DNA of 64,000 nucleotides from Pseudomonas cannabina (GCF_900100365.1 NZ_FNKU01000001.1:1860001-1924000), one strand, 5' to 3'; shown: positions 20,127 through 31,500, numbered from the stretch's first letter. Numbers and translations: made by a program. Notes: generated from the sequence alone by a model not told the origin.

Positions 20127-20503
20127 TAGAACAAGAATAAAAGTACGCAACAACCCAATAAAAACAATACGTACCGGCTCTGACATAACAAGAACAACAC
20201 GGACAGAGACGTAGCTAACAGATTTTTTTGGAGTGGATAGCTTTCTGAATGACCTGCCTTGCAGGACGTTCGCAGCCAGACAGAGAACAACAAAACTGCC
20301 CCGAGGCAGCTCCCGTATTGGTTGGATCAATGCGATGAAAGTGGCATCAGCGCTCAAAAAAATACGTTTGCTCTTGGTCCCGTTTGTGGATCGCTCAAAA
20401 AAGATGTGAAGGGCCAGGTCGCCAAAAACAACAACAGGCCTCCCGACAAACAAAAACGAGCATAGCAACATACCTTGAAGGGGAGCCCAGGCTCCCCTTC
20501 GTG
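20127..20503 (+). ncRNA. crcX: CrcX/CrcZ-type small RNA (Crc/Hfq decoy)
   Basis: About 375 bases of non-coding, A-rich sequence between liuE and liuA. It contains several CA (AAN-repeat) motifs that bind Hfq/Crc: AACAAGAATAA (20130-20140), AACAAGAACAAC (20187-20198), AGAACAACAAAA (about 20284), CCAAAAACAACAACA (about 20422) and ACAAACAAAAACG (about 20446). It is preceded by a well-formed RpoN promoter with an upstream inverted repeat and ends at a strong hairpin. These are the known hallmarks of the CrcZ/CrcX/CrcY RNAs, which titrate the catabolite-repression complex. CrcZ is normally next to cbrB, absent here, so CrcX is the better name. Ends are predicted, not mapped. Confidence 0.85.
20478..20503 (+). 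terminator. Intrinsic terminator of the CrcX-like RNA
   Basis: AAGGGGAGCC (20478-20487) and GGCTCCCCTT (20490-20499) form a very GC-rich perfect stem, followed by a short pyrimidine stretch (CGTGCTTTCC). It closes the A-rich sRNA region. Confidence 0.75.
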
Positions 20504-20630
20504 CTTTCCGGGAGTTGCCTGTGCTGGCACGCAGGCCCCCATCTATAGTTTATCCCCCACCCACAGCTCTCGCCGCTTCCTGAAGCCCATGATCGCGTTA
20601 AACAGAACGTTGACAGCGCTCATCCGCAGG

Positions 20631-20646
20631 CTTACGTTAACGTAAA
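20631..20646. promoter_or_regulatory. Putative LiuR operator upstream of liuA
   Basis: Within CTTACGTTAACGTAAA there is a perfect 14-bp palindrome, TTACGTTAACGTAA, 56 bases before the liuA start. A TTGACA-like -35 element lies at 20610-20615, so the palindrome overlaps the expected spacer and -10 region, as is typical of MerR-family control. It aligns with the palindrome upstream of liuR at 18569-18584. Confidence 0.75.
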
Positions 20647-20701
20647 GGTCATAGCCAATCCGTTTAAAATCAATTCCAAGAATAAAACAGGAACGCTGCT
20701 C

Positions 20702-21865
20702 ATGAGTTACCTCAGCCTGAACTTCGCCCTGGGCGAAACCATCGACATGCTCCGCGATCAGTTGCAATCATTCGTGGCCGCAGAGCTCTCCCCCCGTGCT
20801 GCGCAGATCGACAGGGATAATCTGTTTCCGGCCGACATGTGGCGCAAACTCGGTGAGATGGGCGTGCTGGGCATCACTGTCAGCGAAGAATACGGCGGCG
20901 CGGGCCTCGGGTATCTGGCGCATGTGGTCGCCATGGAAGAGATCAGTCGTGGCTCAGCATCGGTGGCGCTGTCCTACGGCGCGCATTCCAATCTGTGCGT
21001 CAACCAGATCAACCGTAACGGCAACCCCGAGCAGAAAGCCCGTTACCTGCCCCGGCTGGTCAGCGGCGAGCACGTTGGCGCGCTGGCAATGAGCGAACCC
21101 AATGCCGGCTCGGACGTGGTGTCGATGAAGCTGCGGGCAGACAAGCGCGGTGACCGTTACATTCTCAACGGCAGCAAAACCTGGATTACCAATGGTCCGG
21201 ATGCCGACACTTATGTGATCTACGCCAAGACCGACCTGGCGAAAGCCGCGCATGGCATCAGTGCGTTTATCGTCGAGCGCGACTGGAAAGGCTTCTCGCG
21301 CGGCAGCAAGTTCGACAAGCTCGGCATGCGCGGCTCCAATACCTGCGAACTGTTTTTCGACGATGTCGAAGTGCCAGAAGAGAACCTGCTGGGCGCACTC
21401 GACGGTGGCGTTCGCGTGTTGATGAGCGGCCTGGATTACGAGCGTGTGGTCCTCTCCGGCGGGCCAACCGGCATCATGCAGGCCTGCATGGACGTGGTGG
21501 TTCCGTACATTCACGACCGCAAACAGTTTGGCCAGAGCATCGGTGAGTTTCAGCTGATTCAGGGCAAGGTTGCCGACATGTACACCCAGCTCAACGCCAG
21601 CCGGGCTTATCTGTACGCGGTTGCTCAGGCTTGCGATCGGGGCGAAACCACCCGCACGGACGCCGCAGGCGTGATCCTGTACAGCGCCGAGCGGGCGACC
21701 CAGATGGCACTGGACGCGATCCAGATTCTTGGCGGCAATGGCTACATCAACGAGTTTCCGGCCGGTCGACTGTTACGCGACGCCAAGCTGTACGAAATCG
21801 GTGCAGGCACCAGCGAAATCCGGCGCATGCTCATCGGTCGCGAACTGTTTAACGAAACCCGTTGA
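20702..21865 (+). CDS. liuA: Isovaleryl-CoA dehydrogenase LiuA
   Basis: A 387-residue FAD enzyme that oxidises isovaleryl-CoA to 3-methylcrotonyl-CoA, the first committed step of the leucine branch. Motifs: [20 protein letters not shown] (FAD binding), [33 protein letters not shown] with the Glu typical of isovaleryl-CoA dehydrogenases, and the C-terminal [20 protein letters not shown] and [12 protein letters not shown]. First gene of liuABCD, with only 13 bases to liuB. The palindrome at 20631-20646 lies in its promoter. Confidence 0.95.
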   Translation: MSYLSLNFALGETIDMLRDQLQSFVAAELSPRAAQIDRDNLFPADMWRKLGEMGVLGITVSEEYGGAGLGYLAHVVAMEEISRGSASVALSYGAHSNLCVNQINRNGNPEQKARYLPRLVSGEHVGALAMSEPNAGSDVVSMKLRADKRGDRYILNGSKTWITNGPDADTYVIYAKTDLAKAAHGISAFIVERDWKGFSRGSKFDKLGMRGSNTCELFFDDVEVPEENLLGALDGGVRVLMSGLDYERVVLSGGPTGIMQACMDVVVPYIHDRKQFGQSIGEFQLIQGKVADMYTQLNASRAYLYAVAQACDRGETTRTDAAGVILYSAERATQMALDAIQILGGNGYINEFPAGRLLRDAKLYEIGAGTSEIRRMLIGRELFNETR

Positions 21866-21878
21866 TTCCGGAGCTCTC

Positions 21879-23486
21879 ATGGCCATCCTGCACACCCGAA
21901 TCAACCCGCGCTCCGACGAATTCTCGCGCAACCGCGCGGCGTTGCTATTGCAAGTCGAAGACTTGCGCAGCCAACTGAACAACGTCCAGCAAGGCGGCGG
22001 GCCAAAAGCCCAGGAACGTCATACCTCGCGCGGCAAGCTGCTGCCACGTGAGCGCATCAACCGCCTGCTGGACACCGGCTCGCCGTTCCTGGAAATCGGT
22101 CAACTGGCTGCGCACGAGGTGTATGGTGAAGACGTCCCGGCGGCCGGTGTGATTGCCGGCATTGGTCGGGTGGAAGGCGTCGAATGCATGATCATCGCCA
22201 ATGACGCCACGGTGAAAGGCGGCTCCTACTACCCGCTGACCGTCAAAAAGCATCTGCGGGCGCAGACCATCGCCCAACAGAATCGCCTGCCATGCATTTA
22301 TCTGGTGGATTCCGGCGGTGCCAACCTGCCGCGTCAGGACGAAGTGTTCCCGGATCGTGAACACTTCGGGCGGATCTTCTTCAATCAGGCCAACATGAGC
22401 GCTCAGGGCATTGCGCAGATTGCCGTGGTCATGGGCTCTTGCACCGCGGGTGGAGCTTATGTTCCGGCCATGGCCGACGAAGCGATCATGGTGCGCCAGC
22501 AAGCGACCATTTTTCTGGCTGGCCCGCCGCTGGTGAAAGCCGCCACGGGCGAAGTGGTGAGTGCCGAGGACCTCGGCGGTGCCGACGTGCATTGCCGCAC
22601 GTCCGGGGTGGCCGATCACTATGCCGACAGCGACGAACACGCGTTGGCACTGGCACGGCGCAGTGTTGCCAACCTCAACTGGCGCAAGCAGGGTCAGTTG
22701 AACGTCATCACGCCCACCGCCCCGTTATACGCCAGTGACGAGCTGTACGGCATCATCCCGACCGACATCAAGCAACCGTCTGACGTGCGTGAAGTCATCG
22801 CCCGGCTGGTCGACGGGTCGGTGCTCGATGAATTCAAGGCGCTGTTCGGCACCACGCTGGTCTGCGGCTTCGCTCATCTGCACGGTTACCCGATAGCCAT
22901 TCTGGCCAATAACGGCATTCTGTTTGCCGAGGCCGCCCAGAAAGGCGCGCATTTCATCGAACTGGCCTGCCAGCGCGGCATTCCGCTGCTGTTTCTGCAG
23001 AACATCACCGGTTTCATGGTCGGCCAGAAGTACGAAGCAGGCGGCATCGCCAAGCATGGCGCCAAACTGGTCACCGCCGTGGCCTGCGCCAAGGTGCCGA
23101 AATTCACAGTGATCATTGGCGGCAGTTTCGGCGCCGGTAACTACGGCATGTGTGGCCGCGCCTACGATCCGCGTTTTCTGTGGATGTGGCCCAACGCGCG
23201 CATCGGCGTGATGGGCGGCGAACAGGCCGCAGGCGTACTGGTGCAGGTCAAGTGCGAACAGGCTGAACGTGCCGGACAGGCATTCAGTGCGCAACAGCAG
23301 GCCGAGCTGAAACAGCCGATTCTCGATCAGTATGAACACCAGGGTCATCCGTATTACTCCAGCGCCCGTCTGTGGGACGACGGCGTCATCGACCCGGCAC
23401 AGACCCGCGACCTCCTTGCGCTGGCTATCTCCGCCTCGCTCAACGCGCCCATCGAGCCGACGACCTTCGGCCTGTTCCGCATGTAA
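21879..23486 (+). CDS. liuB: 3-Methylcrotonyl-CoA carboxylase, carboxyltransferase subunit LiuB
   Basis: A 535-residue acyl-CoA carboxyltransferase (beta subunit) that moves CO2 from biotin on LiuD to 3-methylcrotonyl-CoA. Both halves of the crotonase-fold carboxyltransferase are present: the N-half motif [18 protein letters not shown] and [15 protein letters not shown], and the C-half [20 protein letters not shown] and [20 protein letters not shown]. The ATG at 21879 is preceded by CGGAGC; the open frame upstream to 21729 lies inside liuA and is not used. It sits between liuA and liuC in a tight operon. Confidence 0.94.
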   Translation: MAILHTRINPRSDEFSRNRAALLLQVEDLRSQLNNVQQGGGPKAQERHTSRGKLLPRERINRLLDTGSPFLEIGQLAAHEVYGEDVPAAGVIAGIGRVEGVECMIIANDATVKGGSYYPLTVKKHLRAQTIAQQNRLPCIYLVDSGGANLPRQDEVFPDREHFGRIFFNQANMSAQGIAQIAVVMGSCTAGGAYVPAMADEAIMVRQQATIFLAGPPLVKAATGEVVSAEDLGGADVHCRTSGVADHYADSDEHALALARRSVANLNWRKQGQLNVITPTAPLYASDELYGIIPTDIKQPSDVREVIARLVDGSVLDEFKALFGTTLVCGFAHLHGYPIAILANNGILFAEAAQKGAHFIELACQRGIPLLFLQNITGFMVGQKYEAGGIAKHGAKLVTAVACAKVPKFTVIIGGSFGAGNYGMCGRAYDPRFLWMWPNARIGVMGGEQAAGVLVQVKCEQAERAGQAFSAQQQAELKQPILDQYEHQGHPYYSSARLWDDGVIDPAQTRDLLALAISASLNAPIEPTTFGLFRM

Positions 23487-23500
23487 GCGGGGAAATAACC

Positions 23501-24355
23501 ATGACCTCATTCGCTACCCTGGAACTGATTGACGATCCGCGAGGCTTCGCCACGCTCTGGCTGAATCGCCCGGACAAGAACAATGCGTTCAACGCGCAAA
23601 TGATTCGCGAGCTGATCATTGCCCTGGATCAGCTGCAGGCCGATACCCGCCTGCGTTTTCTGGTGCTGCGTGGCCGCGGCCGGCATTTCAGCGCAGGCGC
23701 CGACCTGGCCTGGATGCAGCAGGCCGCCGATCTGGACTACAACACCAATCTGGACGATGCACGGGAGCTGGCCGAGTTGATGTACAACCTCGCCAGACTG
23801 AAACTCCCGACGCTGGCCGTGGTGCAGGGTGCAGCCTTTGGCGGCGCGCTGGGCCTGATCAGTTGTTGCGACATGGCCATCGCTGGTGAAGATGCGCAGT
23901 TCTGCCTCTCTGAAGTACGTATCGGCCTCGCCCCGGCGGTCATCAGCCCGTTCGTGGTGCAGGCCATTGGTGAGCGTGCGGCACGTCGCTATGCGCTGAC
24001 CGCCGAACGCTTCGACGGCCAGCGTGCGCAGCAGATCGGCCTGATCGCCGAGTGCTATGCAAGCGCGGAACTGGAAGCCAAAACGACCGAATGGATCGAT
24101 AACCTGCTGCTCAACAGCCCGCAGGCCATGCGTGTCAGCAAGGAATTGCTTCGTGAAGTGGGCAGTGGCGAGTTGACGCCTGCGCTGCGTCGTTACTGTG
24201 AAAGCGCCATATCCCGCATCCGCACCAGCGCCGAAGGCCAAGAAGGCCTGCGCGCTTTTCTGCAGAAGCGTGCGCCGGGCTGGCAGCGTGCGCCTGACGA
24301 ACAGGCCAGCGAGCGCCCTGCCCCGACCGAACCCCACAAGGACTCGCAATCATGA
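23501..24355 (+). CDS. liuC: Methylglutaconyl-CoA hydratase LiuC
   Basis: A 284-residue crotonase-family hydratase converting 3-methylglutaconyl-CoA to HMG-CoA. The oxyanion-hole segment (FSAGADLAWMQQAADLDYN) and the second loop (VVQGAAFGGALGLISCCDMA) are intact, and the catalytic Glu region is LSEVRIGLAPAVIS. The ATG at 23501 follows GGGGAAATAACC. Its TGA overlaps the liuD ATG as ATGA at 24352-24355, so liuC and liuD are translationally coupled. Confidence 0.93.
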   Translation: MTSFATLELIDDPRGFATLWLNRPDKNNAFNAQMIRELIIALDQLQADTRLRFLVLRGRGRHFSAGADLAWMQQAADLDYNTNLDDARELAELMYNLARLKLPTLAVVQGAAFGGALGLISCCDMAIAGEDAQFCLSEVRIGLAPAVISPFVVQAIGERAARRYALTAERFDGQRAQQIGLIAECYASAELEAKTTEWIDNLLLNSPQAMRVSKELLREVGSGELTPALRRYCESAISRIRTSAEGQEGLRAFLQKRAPGWQRAPDEQASERPAPTEPHKDSQS

Positions 24356-26301
24356 GCACGCCACAGCTGAACACGCTGTTGATCGCCAATCGGGGCGAAA
24401 TAGCCTGTCGCATCATGCGCAGCGCGAAAAACATGGGCCTGACCACGGTTGCCGTGCACAGCGCCATCGACCACGATGCGCGGCATAGCCGGGAAGCGGA
24501 TATCCGCGTGGATCTGGGTGGAAGCAAAGCCGCAGACAGCTACCTGATGATCGACAAGCTGATCGACGCCGCACGGGCGAGCGGCGCGCAAGCGATCCAT
24601 CCCGGTTATGGTTTTCTTTCCGAAAACGCCGATTTCGCGCGAGCTGTAGAAGACGCCGGGTTGATATTCCTCGGCCCACCCGCCTCGGCCATTGATGCCA
24701 TGGGCAGCAAGTCGGCAGCCAAAACATTGATGGAAAACGCGGGGGTGCCTTTGGTGCCGGGCTATCACGGCGCTGCGCAAGACGGCGAAACATTCGCGGC
24801 GGCTGCCGAACGAATCGGCTACCCGGTCTTGCTCAAGGCCACCGCTGGCGGCGGTGGCAAAGGCATGAAAGTGGTCGAACAAGCCAGCGAACTGGCAGAA
24901 GCGCTGGCTTCGGCGCAGCGTGAGGCGCAGTCGTCGTTCGGCGATGCGCGAATGCTGGTGGAAAAATACGTGCTTTCACCGCGTCACGTCGAGATTCAGG
25001 TGTTTGCCGATCAGCACGGTCATTGCCTGTACCTCAATGAGCGCGACTGCTCGATTCAGCGCCGCCACCAGAAAGTGGTCGAAGAGGCGCCGGCACCGGG
25101 TCAGACGACTGAGTTGCGCAAAGCCATCGGTGAGGCGGCAGTCAAGGCGGCGCAGGCGATTGGCTACGTAGGCGCGGGCACTGTGGAATTCCTGCTGGAC
25201 GCACGCGGCGAGTTCTTCTTCATGGAGATGAACACGCGCCTGCAAGTCGAGCACCCGGTGACCGAATACATTACCGGGCTGGATCTGGTCGAGTGGCAGA
25301 TCCGCGTGGCGCGTGGTGAGCCGCTGCCGATCACTCAGGCGCAGGTTCCGCTGATCGGGCATGCCATCGAAGTGCGGCTCTACGCTGAAGACCCGGCCAA
25401 CGACTTCCTGCCCGCGACCGGCACGCTGAACCTGTATCGCGAACCTGTCCAAGGCATCGGCAGACGTGTGGACAGCGGCGTGGCCGAGGGTGACAGTGTT
25501 TCCCCCTTCTACGATCCGATGCTCGGCAAGCTGATCGCCTGGGGCGAGACGCGTGAAGAAGCGCGTCTGCGCCTGCTGGCGATGCTCGACGAGTGTGCGG
25601 TCGGCGGAGTCAGGACCAATCTGGCGTTTCTGCGGCGCATTATCGCCCACCCGGCGTTTGCCGCCGCCGAACTGGACACCGGCTTCATTGCGCGCCATCA
25701 GTCTCAGCTGCTGCCCGGCACCATCGAACTCAGCGAGGTCTTCTGGCAGGTGGCTGGCGAAGCGTTCAGCCAAAGCGAACCGGCCCGGATCCACCCGGCT
25801 GACCCGCATTCACCCTGGTCATCCCCAAGCGGCTGGCGCGCAGGCATGCCAGCCGAGCGCGATCTGCAATTGAGTTGCAACGGCCAGACCCGCACCGTCC
25901 GCCTGCGCAACAGCAGCGCATCATTGTTCGCGCTGGATGGCGACTGGTTGAGCATTGAGTGCAACGGCGTGCGCCGTCACCACTTGGCGATCCGTCGCGG
26001 CGACACGCTTTATCTCAAATGGGAGGGAGACCTGCACACCCTCAGTAAAGCAGACCCGGTGGCCCAAGTGGACGCGGGCCAAAGCCAGCAAGGCGGCTTG
26101 ATTGCGCCTATGAACGGCAGCATCGTGCGCGTATTGGTCGAGACGGGACAGGCAGTCGAGGCCGGAGCGCAATTGGTGGTACTGGAGGCGATGAAGATGG
26201 AACACAGCATCCGCGCAGCCAGCGCCGGCGTGATCACTGCGCTGTACTGCCGGGAGGGCGAAATGGTCGCTGAAGGTGCGGTACTGGTGGAGATGGCCTG
26301 A
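24352..26301 (+). CDS. liuD: 3-Methylcrotonyl-CoA carboxylase, biotin-carrying subunit LiuD
   Basis: A 649-residue alpha subunit with biotin carboxylase and biotin carrier domains. The N-terminal signature is IANRGEIACRIMRSAKNMG; the ATP-grasp loop is KATAGGGGKGMKVV; the catalytic stretch is FFMEMNTRLQVEHPVTEYIT. The carrier domain at the end has LEAMKMEHSIRAA, with the biotinylated Lys near residue 614. It acts with LiuB as a heteromeric carboxylase. Last gene of liuABCD, followed by a short palindromic repeat region. Confidence 0.95.
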   Translation: MSTPQLNTLLIANRGEIACRIMRSAKNMGLTTVAVHSAIDHDARHSREADIRVDLGGSKAADSYLMIDKLIDAARASGAQAIHPGYGFLSENADFARAVEDAGLIFLGPPASAIDAMGSKSAAKTLMENAGVPLVPGYHGAAQDGETFAAAAERIGYPVLLKATAGGGGKGMKVVEQASELAEALASAQREAQSSFGDARMLVEKYVLSPRHVEIQVFADQHGHCLYLNERDCSIQRRHQKVVEEAPAPGQTTELRKAIGEAAVKAAQAIGYVGAGTVEFLLDARGEFFFMEMNTRLQVEHPVTEYITGLDLVEWQIRVARGEPLPITQAQVPLIGHAIEVRLYAEDPANDFLPATGTLNLYREPVQGIGRRVDSGVAEGDSVSPFYDPMLGKLIAWGETREEARLRLLAMLDECAVGGVRTNLAFLRRIIAHPAFAAAELDTGFIARHQSQLLPGTIELSEVFWQVAGEAFSQSEPARIHPADPHSPWSSPSGWRAGMPAERDLQLSCNGQTRTVRLRNSSASLFALDGDWLSIECNGVRRHHLAIRRGDTLYLKWEGDLHTLSKADPVAQVDAGQSQQGGLIAPMNGSIVRVLVETGQAVEAGAQLVVLEAMKMEHSIRAASAGVITALYCREGEMVAEGAVLVEMA

Positions 26302-26343
26302 ACCATCCGTGCGCGCAAAAACCTGGCCCAGCGCTTATCAAGC

Positions 26344-26392
26344 GTGGGAGCGAGCCGGGCGACGCTTCGCTGGCTCGCGAAGAGGCCAGTGC
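26344..26392. repeat. REP-like palindrome after liuD
   Basis: GTGGGAGCGAGCC followed by GGCTCGCGAAGAGGC is the familiar Pseudomonas REP-type motif; the 7-bp arms GCGAGCC (26350-26356) and GGCTCGC (26372-26378) can form a hairpin. It lies in the 179-base gap between the convergent liuD and nfuA genes and may serve both as a transcript end. Confidence 0.65.
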
Positions 26393-26480
26393 AGCAGCTT
26401 TATGACGCTAGCGCCACATTTTGCAGCGCAACCAAAAACGCCCCGGCCAGGCCAGAGCGTTTCTTTGCAGCAAAAACGAC

Positions 26481-27074
26481 TCAGTAGTAAGCGTTTTCTT
26501 TCTGCGTATGGTCCGTCACATCGCGAACACCCGACAGCTCGGGAATACGCTCGAGCAACGTGCGCTCGATGCCCTCTTTGAGGGTCACATCGGCCTGACC
26601 ACAGCCTTGGCAGCCACCGCCAAATTGCAGAACGGCGATATGCTTCGCCTCTTCTTCGACCACGTCGATCAGGCTAACCTGACCACCGTGGCTGGCAAGG
26701 CCCGGGTTGATTTCGGTTTGCAGGTAGTAGTTGATACGCTCGTTGATCGGGCTGTCGGCGTTGACCATCGGAACCTTGGCATTTGGTGCCTTGATGGTCA
26801 GTTGGCCGCCCATGCGATCGGTGGCGTAGTCAACGACCGCATCGTCCAGAAAAGCCTCACTGAAACCGTCGATCCAGGCCGTGAAACTCTTCAGGCCGAT
26901 GGCCTTGTCTTCGGGCTTTTCTTCGCCCGGCTTGCAGTAGGCGATGCAGGTTTCGGCATATTGAGTGCCGGGCTGGGTGATAAACACGCGGATGCCGATG
27001 CCTGGGGTATTCTGCTTTTCCAGCAGATCGGCCAGATAATCGTGGGCGGCATCGGTAATAGTGATAGCGGTCAT
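26481..27074 (-). CDS. nfuA: Fe-S cluster carrier protein NfuA
   Basis: A 197-residue Fe-S biogenesis/delivery protein. Residues 1-95 are a degenerate A-type scaffold domain ([16 protein letters not shown]). Residues 105-197 are the Nfu domain with [19 protein letters not shown], where Cys155 and Cys158 bind a shared 4Fe-4S cluster at the dimer interface. The ATG at 27074 ([12 protein letters not shown]) is preceded by GAGGAATATTC; the upstream extension to 27128 is discarded. It helps maintain Fe-S enzymes under oxidative stress or iron limitation. Confidence 0.94.
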   Translation of the reverse strand: MTAITITDAAHDYLADLLEKQNTPGIGIRVFITQPGTQYAETCIAYCKPGEEKPEDKAIGLKSFTAWIDGFSEAFLDDAVVDYATDRMGGQLTIKAPNAKVPMVNADSPINERINYYLQTEINPGLASHGGQVSLIDVVEEEAKHIAVLQFGGGCQGCGQADVTLKEGIERTLLERIPELSGVRDVTDHTQKENAYY

Positions 27075-27144
27075 GAATATTCCTCGCAGACGTGCGTGCA
27101 GTTTACGCCAATCGGCCGCCGCACACAAAGTCCTAGTATTTTTG

Positions 27145-28167
27145 TCAGGTTAACGCCTGCGCTCGATTGACCTGCCGCCGCCCGTCCAGCCAGCCCTTGA
27201 TGCGCTGATAAAGGCCCTTCTCTATCCACTCGTAGCTGACCCACGCGCCGATGGCGATGATCGGCACGCAGAATGCAAACACAACATAAGGACTCAGGCC
27301 GAAGCGTTGCGCCATCAGTAAACCGCCATATAACACCAGCACGTGCAGCAGATACACCGAGTAGGAGCAGTCCCCCAACACTTTGAGCAGGCGGCTGCCT
27401 CTGAAATACGGTTCCAGGGAGATACACGACAGCACGATCAACGCGCTAGGCAGGCCCCAGTTGAGTAACCGTTGCTCGTTGGTCAGGTTATTGATCGCAT
27501 ACAGCCCCACCGCGATGCCGGCCAATGGCAACCACAGGGCATTGCGAATCAGGCCACGGCGATAAAGGATGCCGATGCCAATACCCAGCAGGAACTCGTA
27601 AACAATGTCATTGCCGTAAAAGCGGCTGATCAGGCCAGCCTTCGCCAGCACCTCACAGACGGCGAACAGCGCAGCCGCAATGATCAGCGGTCGATGGCGC
27701 TGCTCGAACAGAAACACCATCGAAAACAACAGATAGAAGAACATTTCGTAGTTGAGCGTCCAGCCGACGTTCAGCGTCGGGTACAGGCCATAACCGCCGG
27801 GGTTTTCCGAGGGAATGAAGATCAGCGACAGAAGAAAGTTCTGCCAGCCGATGACCTGATGCGGCAGCATCGGTGCTGCAATCAACAGCAGCAAGCCCAT
27901 GGCGACGGTATACAGCCAATAGGCCGGAACGATTCTGATCAGGCGGTGCAGAATGAAGCGCCGTGCAGGTATTTCCTTGTCTTGCGTGGACAGAAAGATC
28001 ACCAGACCGCTGATGACGAAAAAGATATCGACGCCGACGGCGCCTTTGGAAACAAAAAACTCACCGATAGGACCACTGGCCTTAAAGTCGAAAAAAATCT
28101 GCATGAAGTGGTGGCATACCACAAACCATGCAGCAAATGCCCGCAGGGCCTGAACCGAAATCAACAT
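27145..28167 (-). CDS. Membrane acyltransferase (acyltransferase-3/OafA family)
   Basis: A 340-residue polytopic membrane protein with about ten hydrophobic helices. The family signature is at the N-terminus: [17 protein letters not shown], containing R and the catalytic-type His pair, followed by [16 protein letters not shown]. Such proteins O-acetylate or O-acylate cell-surface or exported sugars. The start at 28167 ([11 protein letters not shown]) is chosen because the family begins this way; the open frame up to 28320 is probably not translated. No polysaccharide genes are adjacent, so the substrate is unknown. Confidence 0.88.
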   Translation of the reverse strand: MLISVQALRAFAAWFVVCHHFMQIFFDFKASGPIGEFFVSKGAVGVDIFFVISGLVIFLSTQDKEIPARRFILHRLIRIVPAYWLYTVAMGLLLLIAAPMLPHQVIGWQNFLLSLIFIPSENPGGYGLYPTLNVGWTLNYEMFFYLLFSMVFLFEQRHRPLIIAAALFAVCEVLAKAGLISRFYGNDIVYEFLLGIGIGILYRRGLIRNALWLPLAGIAVGLYAINNLTNEQRLLNWGLPSALIVLSCISLEPYFRGSRLLKVLGDCSYSVYLLHVLVLYGGLLMAQRFGLSPYVVFAFCVPIIAIGAWVSYEWIEKGLYQRIKGWLDGRRQVNRAQALT

Positions 28168-28506
28168 CACTGAAACCTCTGCTGCCTGACTTTCAACCAC
28201 TGCCCCAAAAAACCCGGTGGCACATGGCGCGCCCCATTTCCGACCCCGCTTTTGAAAAAAAGATCGCAAAAAAAGCCTCTCGTTCAGGAAACGACGATGG
28301 CCGCAGGCCATACCCCGCAATGCATGCAGCGCTAAAGTGCGCTGGTCCGATACCTGTGGCGCTGTTTGCCAAAGCGCAGAGCACTGTCATGTCAACCGCC
28401 CTCTTAACATGAATGAATTTCATGCAAAAGGCACATCTGCACCAAAAGCGTTCCGGTTTGTTATCATCGCGCTCTTTAAAGCATCGACCTTCTCAAGGTA
28501 GCCCCC
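28168..28506. other. Intergenic region between the acyltransferase and metH
   Basis: This 339-base stretch separates two divergent genes and must hold both promoters. No riboswitch-like fold, repeat or convincing small gene was recognised. The open frames in it lack homology that I can see and have no ribosome sites. Confidence 0.5.
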
Positions 28507-31500
28507 ATGTCTGACCGCAGCGCCCGCCATCAAGCCTTTCTCGACGCTCTCAAACAGAGGATTCTGATCCTCGATGGTGGCATGGGCACGATGATTCAGA
28601 GCTACCGGCTCGAAGAGCAGGACTACCGGGGCAAGCGTTTCGCCGACTGGCCGAGCGATGTCAAAGGCAACAACGACCTGTTGATCCTGACTCGCCCCGA
28701 TGTGATCGGCGCGATTGAAAAAGCCTACCTCGATGCGGGCGCCGACATTCTCGAAACCAACACGTTCAACGCCACCCAAGTGTCCCAGGCCGATTACGGC
28801 ATGGAATCGATCGTCTATGAGCTGAACGTCGAAGGCGCTCGTCTGGCGCGCAAGGTGGCAGACGCCAAGACCCTCGAAACCCCCGAAAAACCGCGGTTTG
28901 TCGCCGGTGTGCTGGGCCCGACCAGCCGGACCTGCTCGCTGTCACCGGACGTCAACAACCCCGGCTATCGCAACGTCACGTTCGATGAACTGGTGGAGAA
29001 CTACACCGAAGCCACCAAGGGCCTGATCGAAGGCGGCGCTGACCTGATTCTGATCGAAACCATTTTCGACACATTGAACGCCAAAGCCGCGATTTTTGCC
29101 GTACAGGGCGTATTCGAAGAGCTGGGCGTCGAACTGCCGATCATGATTTCCGGCACCATCACCGACGCCTCGGGGCGCACGCTGTCCGGGCAGACCACCG
29201 AAGCGTTCTGGAATTCGATCAGCCACGCCAAACCGATCTCGGTTGGTTTGAACTGCGCATTGGGCGCGAGCGAGCTGCGTCCTTATCTGCAAGAGCTGGC
29301 CAACAAGGCCAATACGCATGTGTCTGCGCACCCCAACGCCGGCCTGCCCAATGCTTTCGGTGAATACGACGAATTACCGAGCCAGACCGCGAAGATCATT
29401 GAAGAATTCGCCCAAAGCGGCTTTCTGAACATCGTCGGCGGCTGCTGCGGCACCACGCCTGCGCACATCAAGGCGATTGCCGAAGCCGTTTCCGGCTACG
29501 CGCCGCGTGAGATTCCGGATATCCCGAAAGCCTGTCGCCTGTCAGGTCTCGAACCGTTCACCATCGATCGTCAGTCGCTGTTCGTCAACGTCGGCGAGCG
29601 CACCAACATCACCGGCTCTGCCCGCTTTGCCCGCCTGATTCGTGAAGACAACTACACCGAAGCGCTGGAAGTCGCCCTGCAGCAGGTCGAAGCCGGTGCC
29701 CAGGTGATCGACATCAACATGGACGAAGGGATGCTCGACTCGAAGAAGGCCATGGTGACCTTCCTCAACTTGATCGCAGGCGAGCCGGATATCTCTCGCG
29801 TGCCGATCATGATCGACTCCTCCAAATGGGAAGTGATCGAAGCCGGCCTGAAGTGCATTCAGGGCAAGGGCATCGTCAATTCGATCAGCATGAAAGAAGG
29901 CGTCGAGCAGTTCATCCATCATGCTCGCCTGTGCAAGCGTTATGGCGCTGCGGTGGTGGTCATGGCGTTCGATGAACAGGGCCAGGCCGATACCGAGGCG
30001 CGCAAGAAGGAAATCTGCAAACGTTCCTACGACATTCTGGTCGACGAAGTGGGCTTCCCGCCGGAAGACATCATTTTCGACCCGAACATCTTTGCCATCG
30101 CCACCGGCATCGAAGAGCACAACAACTACGCCGTCGACTTCATCAATGCCTGTGCCTACATCCGTGATGAACTGCCGTACGCCCTGACCTCGGGCGGTGT
30201 GTCCAACGTCTCCTTCTCGTTCCGCGGCAACAATCCGGTGCGCGAGGCGATTCACTCGGTGTTCCTGCTGCATGCGATCCGTAACGGCCTGAGCATGGGC
30301 ATCGTCAATGCCGGGCAGCTGGAAATCTACGATCAGATCCCGGCCGAGTTGCGTGATTGCGTGGAAGACGTGGTGCTCAACCGCACGGCGGACGGCACCG
30401 ACGCCCTGCTGGCGATTGCCGACAAGTACAAGGGCGACGGCAGCGTAAAAGAAGCCGAAACCGAGGAATGGCGCAGCTGGCCGGTCAATCAGCGGCTGGA
30501 ACACGCGCTGGTCAAGGGCATCACCACGCACATCGTGCAGGACACCGAAGAATCGCGCCTGGGCTTCACCCGCCCCATCGAGGTAATCGAAGGCCCCCTG
30601 ATGGCGGGCATGAACGTGGTGGGCGACCTGTTCGGCGCGGGCAAGATGTTCCTGCCGCAGGTGGTCAAATCGGCCCGCGTGATGAAGCAGGCGGTGGCGC
30701 ACTTGATCCCGTTCATCGAACTGGAAAAAGGCGACAAGCCCGAAGCCAAGGGCAAGATCCTCATGGCCACGGTCAAGGGCGACGTTCACGACATCGGCAA
30801 GAACATTGTCGGCGTGGTGCTGGGCTGTAACGGTTATGACATTGTCGATCTGGGCGTGATGGTGCCTGCCGAGAAAATCCTGCAGGTGGCCCGCGACGAG
30901 AAGTGCGACATCATCGGTCTGTCCGGGCTGATCACCCCGTCGCTGGACGAAATGGTGCACGTTGCCCGTGAAATGCAGCGTCAGGACTTCCACCTGCCGT
31001 TGATGATCGGCGGCGCAACCACCTCCAAAGCGCACACGGCAGTCAAGATCGAGCCCAAGTACAGCAACGATGCAGTGATTTACGTCACCGACGCGTCCCG
31101 TGCCGTCGGCGTCGCGACGCAGTTGCTGTCCAAGGAGCTGAAACCGGCGTTCATCGAAAAGACCCGCCTGGAATACATCGAAGTGCGCGAGCGCACCTCG
31201 GCCCGCAGCGCGCGCACCGAACGCCTGAGCTATGGCGCAGCGGTGGCGAAAAAGCCGCAGTTCGACTGGGAAAACTACATCCCCGCCAAGCCGACCTTCA
31301 CCGGCACTCGCGTTCTGCAGGACATCGACCTGAACGTGCTGGCCGAATATATCGACTGGACACCGTTTTTCATCTCGTGGGACCTGGCCGGCAAGTACCC
31401 GCGCATCCTGACCGACGAAGTGGTCGGTGAGGCCGCTACCGCGTTGTTTGAAGATGCTCGGCAGATGCTGCGCAAGCTGATCGACGAGAAGCTGATCAGC

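Noticed and set aside
20259..20465. A 68-codon protein inside the CrcX-like RNA
   Set aside because: It has no ribosome site or recognisable domain, and the sequence is better explained by the CA-motif sRNA.
28193..28423. A 76-codon minus-strand gene upstream of the acyltransferase
   Set aside because: No ribosome site, domain or conservation signal could be seen.
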